NCBI RefSeq assembly: GCF_037042905.1
Contig: NC_087254.1
Coordinates: 19,090,603 to 19,154,602, forward strand
Direction: 5' to 3'
Length of the DNA: 64,000 nt
From: Lytechinus pictus
Lineage: Eukaryota; Echinodermata; Echinoidea; Temnopleuroida; Toxopneustidae
A model generated the notes under the pieces. That model was not told the origin of the DNA and made no database searches. It saw nothing but the letters and a program-made list of their open reading frames with translations. The position numbers and the translations under genes were made by a program. Every line of letters begins with the position of its first letter. Positions within the stretch are counted from its first letter, which is position 1. Shown one piece after another: positions 56,861 to 64,000 of this stretch.

Positions 56861-58450
56861 GCAGGGCACCCAAGTAAAGTATTGGACATATTTTGACAAA
56901 TGGTCTCACGAAAGTTATGAAACCATGACAATGACAATCAGATAATTGATGATGTTTGTATAGGGTCGAGAGCTGATGACGGCATGTGCTGATTATATCG
57001 CCCTTCTAAGTCTGGGACGTAACAATGCTTTAGAGAGACGAATACCAGTCACACATGAAACTCAACTATGCTGTACAGTTTACAACTCATTCTTCAAAAT
57101 GGTGAGATATTATCAAGATAATTTACTTCTGCCTGAATTTCAATATCGTCAGGGGTTGTACTATAGGTGCATGATTTATTTAAAAAAGGAGAAAGAGAAA
57201 GAAAGAAGTAATAAGGAGAGTATCAGAGAAAATGAGATACTGGTCGTATCCCCATTATTTAATTGAGAACAAAGGACGTCAATAGGTAGTCCCCCTCCCT
57301 CCCTCTCCCCACACTTTAACCTCCTTACCAAAATAGCTGCATGCCGCCCTTGGTTTTCGTTCAATTAAAAACGGTGCCATGTAACATGTCATATATTAAA
57401 ACATGAATGCTTTTCTTGTACGATTACGTTATCTTTTTCATTCTTCCTATCAACGAATATCTCAAGCCATCGGCGTCATAGTGGGCTGGTCCCTGTGTAT
57501 CGCTCATGGGTATTTAAGAAGATTCAGAAGTGCACGGTTGATATCACAAAACTTATTATTTTTTTTTTTTAATTTGACTGTATAGTGAAATGCTCGTTAT
57601 TCTTTGATAAAATTTATGCCAATTATTTCATGTGTATTTACTCCCAAATTGATTTCAGCCTATTTGATACAATAGTCGGTCTCCTTGTCAGATGCGGTTC
57701 CAGAGGGGGAGGGGGGGCACGTGCCCCCCCCCCCCTTTGAGAAGCAAAATTACAATTTTAAATGTAAAAAAGACCCTTTTTTTTTTTTTTGTCAAAATTT
57801 TCCTCCGAAAAATTTGCCCCCCCCCCTTTTGGAAAATCCTGGATCCGCCCCTGCTTGTGTATAGATTACTAGGCCTACGTTGTTTTTTTTTTATTCATAT
57901 ACCACTTTATGTATATTATGGAATAGAAATATTGTTTACACCTACACATTTCAAGGTTAAAAATATCTTTTAAAAACACATGTATACTCCTGCCATTCAT
58001 CTTGATTTTAGGTTGCCACAGCAGCAGACGACTCCTCCATTTCAATATGGAACGTGGAAACTGGCGCCAAATCTTTCACTATCCCAGAGGCTCATGGAAA
58101 TGAAGAGATCACGTGTCTCACCATTAGCACCACGGGAAGAAAATTGTACTCAGGAGCTAGAAATGGAACGATAAAGGTAAAGATACACAACACCATCTTT
58201 AAACAAAACGTGATATACAGTTAGATATAATAAAAAAAAAATGAATTAGATAGATGAATAAAGATAGATCTTTCACTATCTCAAAGGCTCATGGGAATGA
58301 AGAGTCACGTGTCTCACCATTAGCACGACGGGATGGAAATTGTACTCAGGGGCTAGAAATGGAATGATAAAGGTAAAGATACACAACATCATCTTAAAAC
58401 AAAACATGATATACAATTATATATAAAATGAATTAGATAGATGAATGAAT

Positions 58451-58487
<37 letters not shown>

Positions 58488-61400
58488 ATGGTGATGAGGA
58501 GACAGTCTTAACCCTCAGAATCTCATAAGAATATAACATAAATTGGGATGGGTTTTTAAAAAGTACATTAGTTTATTTTTAGTTTGTGTTGTAATTTGTT
58601 TGTTACACGAAACCTGTATCCTTATTCCTTGTGAACTACAAAGGTTTGGAGCTTCCAGAACGGTCACAGTATCCATGAATGTGAGAGTGTAGGGGATGAC
58701 GAGATCACTGGACTCATCTCAGTCGGGAAGAAGAAAGGTTTCCTGAGCGTCGGATGGAGTAGGAAGATAGTCCAATACCAGGATGGGGATTGTGACGTAA
58801 GTCTGGAAAGGTTGCATGTGTGTGACATTGTCATGAAAAGGATCATTTATGAAGTATACATGTATGATATGTATGACACAAATAATGAAATATATTATCT
58901 ATGTGCTCAGATCATGACATGTATCATGTGTGTGACGAATATCACAAAATATACCCTGTTTCTGACGTAAGCCATGAAAAATATTATGCGAGCCATAAGA
59001 TGTGTGTGACGAAAGTCCTGAAATATGTAGGGTGTGACGAAAACCATGTCTATATATTATGTGCGACAAAAATAATGAAATATATCATTTACGTGACAAA
59101 GAACATGACATGTATCATGTGTGTGACGAAAATCACGAATAGATACCATATGTGTGATGAAAATCATGAATTATATCATTTGTGAGGAGAAAATCATGCA
59201 ATATATATTATGAGTGGCTTATCATTGTGTATCATTTCTCTTTTCAGACGAGCTTTCTGAAAGCAAACACCAACTGGAAAGGTGGTCAGGTTCACAAAGA
59301 TGATATCTTGGCGTTCGATTACAGTCCTCCTAGTCTCCTAGCAACGGCAAGCTTTGATGGTGAGATCCTCATCTGGAGTCTGGAGACACAGAAAATATCA
59401 GTCAGACTCCGTAGAGGGCAGCCTACTATCATGTAAGTCAGAGCTCTTTGTCTGTTGGTTCTTGAGTCATGAAAATTATCAGAGTCTGGCTGTAAACCTT
59501 GGATCCACCTCCAATTCTTTTAATATAATGAATGTATTTGGGAGCTCTCAAGAACGCGGCAGAACAGAGAGGGAAAGTTTATTCAAATAAAATTGCTATT
59601 CATATTTATTTGTTGTCCTTTTATTGAAATTTAGCACTGTAGGCATGAAGTTCCATTCAGAAGCTCCCAATTTGTTGAATAAACTTCTTTGACACTCTGA
59701 AACTATATTTGTAGCATGTAGATGTTATGTAAGAGTCACGCCTGCAACATCGCATTTAGACATTATTTATTATTATTATTATTACTTATTATTTGTACTG
59801 CGCTTTTCCCATTAGGCCCAAAGCGCTTACAATGAATTAATTAAATGTAATATTTTAAAAACTACAAAGTACGAAAGAGATGAGTTTTTAATGACTTTTT
59901 GAAAATTGCTAATGTTGGAGACTGTCTAATTATTAGTGGCAGGTCGTTCCAGGATTTTGAAGCCGACACTGTAAAAGTTCTGTCACCAGCTAATGTACGA
60001 GTTAATGAATATGTGAGGCGAAGGTGATCACTGGCCGACCTAAGTGCTCTAGTTGGTGTATACAGATTCAAGCAGTTACTTAAATACTGTGGAGCCTGTT
60101 TATTCAGTGTTTTGTAGACAATCAAGAGTAATTTGAACGTAATTCTCTGTTTAAAAGGAAGCCAGTGAAGAGAATTAAAGAGTGGTTGGGAAGGATGATC
60201 TCGGGAAACCTGTAAAATTAATCGTGCTGCCCAATTTTGTAGTCGTTGAATACGAATTGATTGATTAGAGGGAATTGTAGAAAGGAGCCCATTGCAATAA
60301 TCAATACGAGACAGAACCAATGAACGAACAGCATTGTGACAGGCAGACTGGTCAATGAACCTTCTGATTCTAGAAATGTTCCTTAAATAAAAAGTAGACA
60401 TAAGCTCAACCTGTCTGTCCCTATATCTGTTTCCTTTCTCAGCCTAGGATTCTCGATCACTTGCCATAGTTATGTTAACTTCTTTTTTCTACATTTTCTA
60501 CATACAAGGGGATGCAAGTGGCAAAAATCAAATTTCTTTGAAAATGGCTAAATGTATCGGTCAAAATAGTTGCCAGTGTAACGGAAGCCAGTTACATCTC
60601 ATGGAGCATGTATTTTTCTCCAAAATTTTGCCAGAAAGAGGAACATAAAATATGAATCATGAAAACAAAACTTGAATTCATTTTCTTGTCACTTGATTCC
60701 CTTTATCTAAGTAGGGCAAACTCGTTGTTGGTAATATTGAAACATTGTTATGTGTTGTCCTTAACTTTTTTGTTTCTGCTTGCATTTCCACTTATGTTTG
60801 AAACAAAGTTATCTGTCTGTCTGTCTGTCTGTAAGCACCATTATCTCTTTTCCCTCTCAATGCACTTCTTAGAAGCCAGAGGTTGAAAGCTGCGCTCAGT
60901 TTGCTAGGTGTCAATGTGCTTGCTATGAAGAAGAAGGTCCTTGACATGGATTTGACCCATGAAGAAAGGTCAAAGGTCAGATCTAGACCCAACTCAAGAC
61001 ACAGAAGGAACCACAAGCAACCAGAAGGGTAAAGTACTACTGCCAAATCTGTTTCTGGCTTATGCACTCTTTCCGCTTTTCTTGGTGTGTAATGTATTGC
61101 TTTTTCAAAATAAGAAACAATAATAATTTCTTGAGATCATTCTTAAATGTCTCTAAATATCTCTTATCCTTTCAAAGGCAGAAACAACAACCTCAATCGT
61201 GTTATTCTCATGGCGGGTAAGCATATGAAAGCATTCTAAAACTGTCCAAATTCGTTCGTGGAAAATACATGAATATGTGCGAAATCATTGAACATCAAAA
61301 TGATGGCCAGTTTTACTTTTATCAAATATTCTTTCTTATAAACTTATAAACATAAACCTGTTCAACTTTATACTTCAACATAGCCAATTTTCAGTTCGTC

Positions 61401-63360
61401 ATCATCCATGGTTACCTAAGAATAATGATAATACATGAACTACACATTTGTACAGTTCGAAATATAGAACGGCTTTCACAGAACCAAGGGTATCTATTCA
61501 TACTAAATAGACCATAATTATGGACAATCCCATATTCAGCACATTCCTAAATCCGACTCCCATTTTCTCCTTTTTAGTTTCACTTCATGAATCGATAGTA
61601 ACATATAGCGTTATATCTTTTTTTATATGATTAAAAAAGTGGAAACGAAACATTTCAGGATGGATTTGCATGTATATATGGGGTTTGGATGTTTGGAATT
61701 GTCCAAATCATTTTACTCTAGACTTGATTAGTCAAATATAAACTCGGGTGAGAAATTTGAAAGAATATGCATAAGTATATAAGTGCACATTCTTTTGGGA
61801 TCGTTATAGGCCTATATCTAATATTTTAATGGTCATTAATTTGTATTTTTTTCTTTAGGTTTTCACAACCCCCCGTGGAGAAACTGTTGTTTCTTTCATC
61901 CCGGTTATCTGGTGGTATGTCAGACAGTGCTGTGCTGGTTTCAAGCGAGGCTGGACACCTACACTTTTGGGCTATCTACGGTCAAAAGAGACACCACAGA
62001 GGTAAGACTACAGAAAAGGACTTGAAAGATGCTACTTCCCTGAGTTGCAAATTTTATGTGTCAGTATAGAATTAGGATCTGATATCTGCTCCATATTATT
62101 GGTTCTAAATAAATATGGTGCATTCAATTATCAGGTTATAAATATAAAAAGGTGGTTTCAGTTTTGGTGTTGAAATTTGGTGTAGGTATTGTGTTGTGGC
62201 ACCATCATACACTTAACACCAATTACACCATACTTGAAACCACACAGTGTATCAATGACGTCCGGTCCTATTATGGTGGCAGCGGTGGGATGTTTCTCAC
62301 TCCAGCTGTTAGTAAAATATATGTCTCCTAACGAATCTCATGCTTTTTCTCTAAATATCATTATCTACCACAATCAATCCCTGCTCACTACACACCTAAA
62401 TTTTTAACACAATTTTCTCTTCAGGTGAACTAATGTTTCTCACAAACATAATGCATGACCATTCATCATAGCAATTACACCACAATAAATCATAGACTCA
62501 TCCACAGCAAAGTCAATTAGAACATCATTAATTAAGTCTTGTAAATTAAGTAATTGAAAGAATGTCAAACATATGATAGCGATTCGCCCTTGATTCTAGA
62601 TAGTGAGTTTTTCTGCAACAAAATGTAAGAAAATAGAAGCATATGAATTTGAATGCAATTCTTCTTTCTTCTTTTTAATCTATAGGTTCGTTTTATTCGA
62701 GTGATTCTACGGAAGAAGATGAATCTGTACTAGCTCTGAGCACCAACGCTGACAATTCACTGCTCATATCTGGTGATACCATGGGCCATGTGTATATATG
62801 GGGTATCTCAAACCACTGTATCTACCCTACCAACATTGTAAGTGTATTTCCCCTTGGCTATGTTCATATTCTTATAATAAGAAATTTCTAGGCCCTACGC
62901 GGGAGCACTTTTCTTCTAATTACATCAAAGAAGAGGAGAATTTTGAGTAATATCAGAACATATAAAACTATTCTTCCAGTAATACCAGATATATATTTTT
63001 TTTTATAGAATTCAGAGTGATTGTGTAAAGGAATAATGAATTATTAAAACACATTTTACCAATGAAGTTGGTCCACATATTAAATTGAATCCACACCCTG
63101 ACTGTCAACTACAGACAAATGTTACATTTCTTGAATTTGCAGGAGGATAACAGCCGACCACCCTTGTTAAAAAGCTGGAAGGCACACGATTCTACTGTGG
63201 TCAGTGTGGAATACATTGATCATCACTGTGGTCAGTTTATACTGACTGCCTCCACTGACTTCACAGCAAGACTGTGGACACTTGAAGGTCATTTCGTTGG
63301 AACCTTTGGCCAGAGCATGAACTGGGACTTGATGAACCCAAATACATATCAGCATCCAAA
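39592..63360 (+). CDS. EF-hand and WD40-repeat protein (WDR49/WDR64/EFCAB8-like), exons 1-19, 3' end off window
   Basis: Nineteen plus-strand exons join in continuous phase to 909 residues. Residues 4-133 form an EF-hand pair whose second loop is canonical (D86 to E97, DTSADGMVDWNE). From ~134 on, WD40 blades follow: IRFWD (exon 5), VVRLWNP (9), VVKVWDL (10), ISIWNVETG (12), VWSFQNG and SVGWSRKI (12-13), ILIWSLET (14), LHFWAIYG (17), VYIWGI (18), TARLWTLEGH (19). This EF-hand plus double-propeller layout is that of the WDR49/WDR64/EFCAB8/WDY family, mostly testis or ciliated-cell proteins of poorly known function. I cannot say which paralogue. Intron 1 is 8 kb; intron 10 is GC-AG. The promoter has a TATA box and an X-box. 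The gene continues past 63360. Confidence 0.88.
41071..41229. mobile_element. 159-bp foldback MITE, family A copy 3
   Basis: Ends CCTTGGTCAC and GTGACCATGG with TA on both sides. The arms CTACGGCGGCCGTACGGCGA and GTCGAAAACAGCCGTTTTA are nearly perfectly inverted. It is the best-preserved of the three copies. Confidence 0.88.
41471..41598. mobile_element. Small MITE with CAGGGGCCGC ends
   Basis: CAGGGGCCGC at the left and GCGGCCCCTG at the right, with G9 and C9 runs inside. Probably related to the GGATCC-end family C. Confidence 0.7.
43711..43857. mobile_element. 147-bp foldback MITE
   Basis: GGGGCCCGCTGCAGAAAGAG followed by TTGCAATCAAACGCA at the left; at the right TGCGTTTAAACGCAACTC then TTTCTGCAACGGGCCCC. 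The inverted arms are ~40 bp. Confidence 0.88.
47598..47838 (+). CDS. WD40 gene exon 2 (EF-hand region)
   Basis: Acceptor TATTTAG, donor AAG|GTATGA. It encodes residues 4-84, including LNLEHLKQLMSEF, GNVTLGEFKNMVRSLL and HLEALFAKV(D). The first EF-hand is degenerate; the last helix leads into the canonical loop in exon 3. Confidence 0.88.
49852..49998 (+). CDS. WD40 gene exon 3 (canonical EF-hand)
   Basis: It encodes VDTSADGMVDWNEFVTYMLL then HYRENDNMKLRK and on to IRHIAQNK (85-133). All calcium ligands of the 12-residue loop are present (D86, S88, D90, D94, E97). Donor AAG|GTAAGG. The frame stays open another 102 nt past the donor, but the exon 3-4 splice gives the better family fit. Confidence 0.9.
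50477..50530. repeat. (TA)n microsatellite
   Basis: Alternating TA with TATATG interruptions. A second (AT)n tract lies at 50868-50891 on the other side of the tRNA-like gene. Confidence 0.9.
50688..50759 (-). tRNA. tRNA-like cloverleaf, anticodon UCA
   Basis: Read on the minus strand from 50759: acceptor GTCTCTG pairs 7/7 with CAGAGAC; D arm GTCT/AGGC; anticodon stem CCGGC/GCTGG (one G-U) with 7-nt loop GTTCAAA, so anticodon TCA; 4-nt variable region; T stem CCGGG/CCCGG perfect with loop TTCGATT; discriminator A, then T6 as Pol III terminator. A-box TGGTCTAGTGG and B-box GGTTCGATTCC are good. Length 72 nt, too short for tRNA-Sec. UCA would read UGA. It may be a Glu-type tRNA relic or SINE head (base 32 is G, unusual), but stem integrity is complete. 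Lies antisense in intron 3 of the WD40 gene. Confidence 0.75.
51117..51179 (+). CDS. WD40 gene exon 4
   Basis: Acceptor CTGCAG, donor AAG|GTAAGA. It encodes QDIVWCNIVLENPCRYITLS K (134-154), the first strand of the opening blade. Confidence 0.85.
51540..51771 (+). CDS. WD40 gene exon 5
   Basis: It encodes EGTLCLFDENLRLETCLEIK, then a basic linker, then MIAIGSNSRTIRFWDIVNTK (155-232). Completes blade 1 and gives a clear WD signature IRFWD. Donor G|GTAAGA. Confidence 0.92.
52220..52266 (+). CDS. WD40 gene exon 6
   Basis: Acceptor TTACAG, donor AAG|GTAATG. Encodes ALSDIPSCMDYWYDKK (232-247). Reading on into the intron enters a GAT repeat and yields an Asp/Glu-rich frame, which is not real coding. 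Confidence 0.82.
52303..52566. repeat. (GAT)n microsatellite in intron 6
   Basis: GAT/GAG/GGT triplet tract starting 37 bp after the exon 6 donor. Confidence 0.95.
52671..52808 (+). CDS. WD40 gene exon 7
   Basis: Encodes NPSGESILVMGSDKGSINLF then YFLKPQEKIFETPFKPEDTV and QKIWMH (248-293): the inner strands of a blade (GSDKGSINLF). Donor CAT|GTGAGT. Confidence 0.9.
53339..53527 (+). CDS. WD40 gene exon 8
   Basis: Encodes residues 294-356, including YIRKVRYLPDKDFILSSSGC and KTPLIMMDIQGKRKSYTYKL. Typical of the family's inter-blade segment. Donor AAG|GTAAAG. Confidence 0.9.
54279..55000. repeat. Dispersed GCGAGCGCGAAGCGCGAGCT repeat cluster in intron 8
   Basis: GCGAGCGCGAAGCGCGAGCT followed by GAAAATTTT occurs at 54504 and 54925, with diverged forms at 54624 and 54722. 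Preceded by a G12 run (54328) and (TA)n (54431-54464). A degenerate tandem or MITE-derived block. Confidence 0.7.
55553..55640. repeat. G-run/C-run block in intron 8
   Basis: G9, G12, C6 and C18 runs arranged nearly symmetrically (TTGGGGG... and ...CCCCCG). Can form hairpins or G4/i-motif structures and is prone to assembly error. Confidence 0.7.
55727..55918 (+). CDS. WD40 gene exon 9
   Basis: Encodes GVECFDYNRSMNVIATGGID then HVVRLWNPYVQDKPIAFLRG and the next blade's HTMAVVGVVINDRFKHVYSF (357-420): one complete WD unit with GH dipeptide context (RGH). Donor GGA|GTAAAT. Confidence 0.93.
56394..56513 (+). CDS. WD40 gene exon 10 with GC donor
   Basis: Encodes VVKVWDLYEYTCLQTISVRF then PCLQNARNPEFGMVNMVLYQ (421-460). 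The donor is CAG|GCAAGT, a classic GC-AG intron; no GT alternative keeps frame nearby. Confidence 0.9.
56806..56858. repeat. (TA)n microsatellite in intron 10
   Basis: About 25 TA dinucleotides, the longest such run in the window. Confidence 0.95.
56964..57101 (+). CDS. WD40 gene exon 11
   Basis: Encodes GRELMTACADYIALLSLGRN and on to HETQLCCTVYNSFFKM (461-506). Donor ATG|GTGAGA. Confidence 0.88.
57689..57853. mobile_element. GGATCC-end MITE, family C copy 2
   Basis: Ends CAGATGCGGTTCCAG and CCTGGATCCGCCCCTG. The interior is a shortened inverted-orientation match to 34173-34428 (GGCACGTGCCCC, AATTTTCCTCCGAAAAATTT). Lies in intron 11. Confidence 0.85.
58012..58176 (+). CDS. WD40 gene exon 12
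   Basis: Encodes VATAADDSSISIWNVETGAK, SFTIPEAHGNEEITCLTIST and TGRKLYSGARNGTIK (507-561): the end of one blade, then a blade start with the AHG...EEITCL pattern. Donor AAG|GTAAAG. Confidence 0.93.
58268..58458 (+). pseudogene. Decayed tandem duplicate of exon 12 (3' part) and its intron
   Basis: Starting ATCTTTCACTATC, this repeats exon 12 from 58071 at a 197-bp offset through GGTAAAGATACACAACA and the following intron. Loss of a base (GAGATCACG to GAGTCACG) shifts the frame, and the duplicate lacks the exon's acceptor. Confidence 0.85.
58459..58488. repeat. (GATA)n microsatellite
   Basis: Seven perfect GATA units at the end of the exon 12 duplication. Confidence 0.9.
58644..58796 (+). CDS. 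WD40 gene exon 13
   Basis: Encodes VWSFQNGHSIHECESVGDDE then ITGLISVGKKKGFLSVGWSR and KIVQYQDGDCD (562-612). The VGWSR motif is typical of this WDR family. Donor GAC|GTAAGT. Confidence 0.92.
58797..59215. repeat. ~28-bp degenerate minisatellite in intron 13
   Basis: Repeats of the type GTGTGACGAAAATCATGAAA then TATATCAT, with many variants, beginning at the exon 13 donor. The open frame through it, rich in Cys, His and Met, is a repeat by-product. Confidence 0.85.
59248..59432 (+). CDS. WD40 gene exon 14
   Basis: Encodes TSFLKANTNWKGGQVHKDDI then LAFDYSPPSLLATASFDGEI and LIWSLETQKISVRLRRGQPT I (613-674): a complete WD blade. Donor AT|GTAAGT. Confidence 0.93.
59766..60401 (-). pseudogene. 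3' fragment of a LINE reverse transcriptase
   Basis: The minus-strand frame 60401-59862 encodes the C-terminal RT region (RSLVLSRIDYCNGLLSTIPS, WAARLILQVSRDHPS, LHWLPFKQRITFKLLLIVYK, SWNDLPLIIRQSPTLAIFKK). After the stop, AAGCGC...TTGGGCC and an ATT-type repeat tail near 59766-59790 mark its 3' end. 5'-truncated, inserted antisense in intron 14. Confidence 0.9.
60873..61028 (+). CDS. WD40 gene exon 15 (basic linker)
   Basis: Encodes SQRLKAALSLLGVNVLAMKK then KVLDMDLTHEERSKVRSRPN and SRHRRNHKQPE (674-726): a Lys/Arg-rich insertion between blades. Acceptor TTCTTAG, donor GG|GTAAAG. Confidence 0.85.
61178..61216 (+). CDS. WD40 gene exon 16, 39-nt microexon
   Basis: Would add QKQQPQSCYSHG. Acceptor TCAAAG and donor CGG|GTAAGC are acceptable. 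Its 39 nt preserve frame, and exon 15 would also join exon 17 directly in the same phase, so it may be an optional cassette or a false exon. Confidence 0.5.
61859..62001 (+). CDS. WD40 gene exon 17
   Basis: Encodes FSQPPVEKLLFLSSRLSGGM then SDSAVLVSSEAGHLHFWAIY and GQKRHHR (739-787), a WD blade ending LHFWAIYG. Donor GAG|GTAAGA. Confidence 0.92.
62686..62837 (+). CDS. WD40 gene exon 18
   Basis: Encodes SFYSSDSTEEDESVLALSTN then ADNSLLISGDTMGHVYIWGI and SNHCIYPTNI (788-837). An acidic loop precedes the blade. Donor ATT|GTAAGT. Confidence 0.92.
63143..63360 (+). CDS. WD40 gene exon 19 (last in window)
   Basis: Encodes EDNSRPPLLKSWKAHDSTVV then SVEYIDHHCGQFILTASTDF, TARLWTLEGHFVGTFGQSMN and WDLMNPNTYQHPK (838-910), a full WD blade with AHDSTV and TARLW. 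Donor AAA|GTGAGT, leaving two bases of a codon, so at least one more exon exists to the right. Confidence 0.93.
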
Positions 63361-63524
63361 GTGAGTATGGTTTCAAGGATCTGAAATATCGGTACCTGGT
63401 GAGCAAATATCTTTCCACAGGGGTGATGATGAGAAAAAAAAATTGATGATTTCAATGGTTGCACAGTGCAGGATGCTGTGACATAACCTATCCAACTGTG
63501 TCACCAGTTTGGGAAAATAACACA

Positions 63525-64000
63525 GTGTTACTGTGTCATCAGTGTGTGACACTGTGATATAATATTACTGTGACACCAGTGTGTGACAATGTGGTATAAT
63601 GTTACTGACTGTGTCACCAGTGTGTTACACTGTGATATAATGTTACTGACTGTGTCACCAGTTTGGGAATCTAACACAGTGTTACTGTGTCACCAGTGTG
63701 TGATACTATGATATAATGTTACTGACTAGGTAATCAGTGTGTGACACTGTGATATAATGTTACTGTGTCATCAGTGTGTGACACTGTGATATAATGTTAC
63801 TGACTGTTTTAACAGTGTGTGACCTGGGATATAATGTTACTGATTGTGTCACCAGTGTGCGACACTGTGATATTATGTTGCTGTGTCACCAGTGTGCGAC
63901 ACTGTGATATAATCTTACTGACTGTGTCACCAGTGTGCGACACTGTGATATGTTACTGTGTCATCAGTGTGTGACACTGTGGTATAATGTTACTGTGTCA
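63525..64000. repeat. 35/41-bp minisatellite in intron 19
   Basis: Units of GTGTGACACTGTGATATAAT then GTTACTG(ACT)GTGTCACCA, in 35- and 41-bp versions that alternate by presence of an extra ACTGTG-type step. Runs off the window. Confidence 0.93.

Overview
This is eukaryotic nuclear DNA. It is AT-rich and intron-dense, with split genes, LINE retrotransposons, many short inverted-repeat transposons and abundant microsatellites. Nothing bacterial is present. The combination of repeats (CR1/L2-like LINEs, foldback MITEs bounded by CAGGGGC-GGATCC-type ends, Helentron-like units with TCTA/TCTG cores) with an EF-hand/WD40 ciliary-type gene suggests a marine deuterostome, most likely an echinoderm such as a sea urchin. 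That assignment is inference. Two protein-coding genes can be reconstructed exon by exon, with reading phase kept across every junction. (1) Minus strand, 24430 down to 15700: six exons of syntaxin-8 (STX8), a Qc-SNARE of endosome fusion, giving residues 1-181. The last ~55 residues (rest of the SNARE helix and the membrane anchor) were not found and probably lie left of the window. (2) Plus strand, 39592 to 63360 and beyond: 19 exons (about 909 residues so far) of an EF-hand plus WD40-repeat protein of the WDR49/WDR64/EFCAB8 type. Its likely promoter has an RFX X-box, an E2F-like site and a TATA box. Layout: 1-690 is an 88-bp minisatellite. 1029-9126 is a tandem array of a 2.69-kb Helentron-like (HINE/DINE-1-type) non-autonomous element: three near-full copies plus a 5' fragment. 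9127-24400 is STX8 introns with MITEs, tandem duplications and CTCF-like motifs. 24689-25060 is a transposon-like element with two perfect X-boxes just upstream of STX8. 25500-30680 holds two head-to-head CR1/L2-like LINEs, one interrupted by a 26-bp perfect palindrome flanked by a 7-8 bp duplication. 30700-39350 is intergenic with MITEs. 39350-64000 is the WD40 gene with repeat-laden introns, a complete tRNA-like cloverleaf with anticodon UCA (50688-50759, minus) and a decayed duplicate of its exon 12. The right end enters a minisatellite. The most unusual items are the Helentron-like array (each copy carries four CRE palindromes, a perfect DR5 and a tRNA-like Pol III promoter), the X-box-bearing element near STX8, the mini-palindrome insertion in the LINE, a histidine at the expected zero-layer glutamine of STX8, and the UCA tRNA.
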